A stretch of 6,242 nt of DNA, taken from assembly GCA_964484045.1 (NCBI GenBank), contig CAZAEP010000161.1, forward strand, positions 1-6,242, in the 5' to 3' direction. This document shows, in pieces, positions 6,032 through 6,242 of the stretch. This DNA comes from J134 sp964484045. Lineage in GTDB: Bacteria; Pseudomonadota; Alphaproteobacteria; Sphingomonadales; Rhodothalassiaceae. A program made the translations under genes and the position numbers. The number at the start of each line of letters is the position of its first letter. The first letter of the stretch is position 1. Below the pieces are notes generated by a model. It was not told the origin of the DNA. It made no database searches and saw only the letters and a program-made list of their open reading frames with translations.

Positions 6032-6242
6032 GTGAACTGGATGGACCTGATCTGGCTCTTCTTTCTTCTCTCGGCGCTGCAGCCGGTGCTGCATCAACGC
6101 ATGCTCGAGGCCATGCGTACGCGCAAGATCGCGCAGGTCGAGAAGGAGCGGGGCTCGCGGGTCATCCTGCTGGTGCACCGGCAGGAGACGATGCGTCTGC
6201 TGGGCTTTCCGCTCATGCGCTCTATCGACGTTCACGATTCCG
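6032..6242 (+). CDS. SDH-family Clp-fold serine protease, N-terminal fragment (3' partial)
   Basis: Seventy residues are visible before the window ends. They match, from memory, the start of the serine dehydrogenase proteinase (SDH, ClpP/SppA-like) family: a short hydrophobic segment (about residues 4-20, DLIWLFFLLSALQPVL), a basic helix (RMLEAMRTRKIAQVEKERGS, 23-42), then the first beta strand VILLVHRQE (44-52) and the family-typical GFPLMRSIDVHDS (58-70). The catalytic serine and lysine lie beyond the window, so activity cannot be judged. The N-terminal hydrophobic stretch suggests membrane anchoring. The GTG start is supported by the Shine-Dalgarno at 6020. It follows the rhomboid gene by 3 nt, suggesting that both proteases are expressed together and perhaps act in one membrane proteolysis step. 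Identification from an N-terminus alone leaves some doubt. Confidence 0.8.
   Translation, partial: MNWMDLIWLFFLLSALQPVLHQRMLEAMRTRKIAQVEKERGSRVILLVHRQETMRLLGFPLMRSIDVHDS

Noticed and set aside
4046..6235. A 729-codon open frame on the - strand spanning the second GT4 gene, the rhomboid and the start of the protease gene
   Set aside because: It is antisense to three convincing genes. Its translation is charged, repetitive and without a recognisable domain, as expected from the complement of GC-rich codons.

Overview
The window is a gene-dense, strongly G+C-rich stretch in which all six recognisable genes lie on the + strand. The codon use, the protein families and the style of the glycosyltransferases suggest a high-GC proteobacterium, probably an alphaproteobacterium. 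That placement is inferred from general appearance and not from a phylogenetic marker.

Positions 1-5260 are part of an exopolysaccharide/envelope glycan biosynthesis locus. It opens with the C-terminal three quarters of an asparagine-synthase-like glutamine amidotransferase whose start lies upstream of the window. Its closest remembered match is the amidotransferase linked to exosortase A (XrtA/PEP-CTERM) loci. After a 202-bp gap, which is the only sizeable non-coding stretch and has an AT-rich core, come three tightly packed genes. They are a polyprenyl-phosphate sugar-1-phosphate transferase of the EpsB/PEP-CTERM-associated type (1573-2946), a GT4 glycosyltransferase starting 8 nt later (2955-4070), and a second GT4 glycosyltransferase overlapping it by the 4-nt ATGA (4067-5260). 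Read as a pathway, the sugar transferase loads the first sugar phosphate onto the lipid carrier at the inner membrane, the two GT4 enzymes add later sugars from nucleotide donors, and the amidotransferase probably amidates a sugar acid or other precursor. The flippase, polymerase, chain-length and exosortase genes expected for a full locus are not in the window.

Positions 5306-6242 look like a separate proteolysis module. A complete rhomboid intramembrane serine protease is followed, after 3 nt and with a good Shine-Dalgarno, by the beginning of a ClpP/SppA-fold SDH-family serine protease cut by the window end. The 45-bp junction before the rhomboid holds a perfect 8-bp inverted repeat that runs into the rhomboid start codon, no Shine-Dalgarno, and a plausible promoter spaced for a leaderless transcript.

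No RNA genes, mobile elements, CRISPR arrays or convincing intrinsic terminators were seen. Nothing here is a clearly new biological system. The points most worth a second look are the rhomboid leader structure, the rhomboid/SDH-protease pairing beside a probable exosortase-type glycan locus, and a Glu-to-Gln change in the EX7E motif of the first GT4 enzyme.
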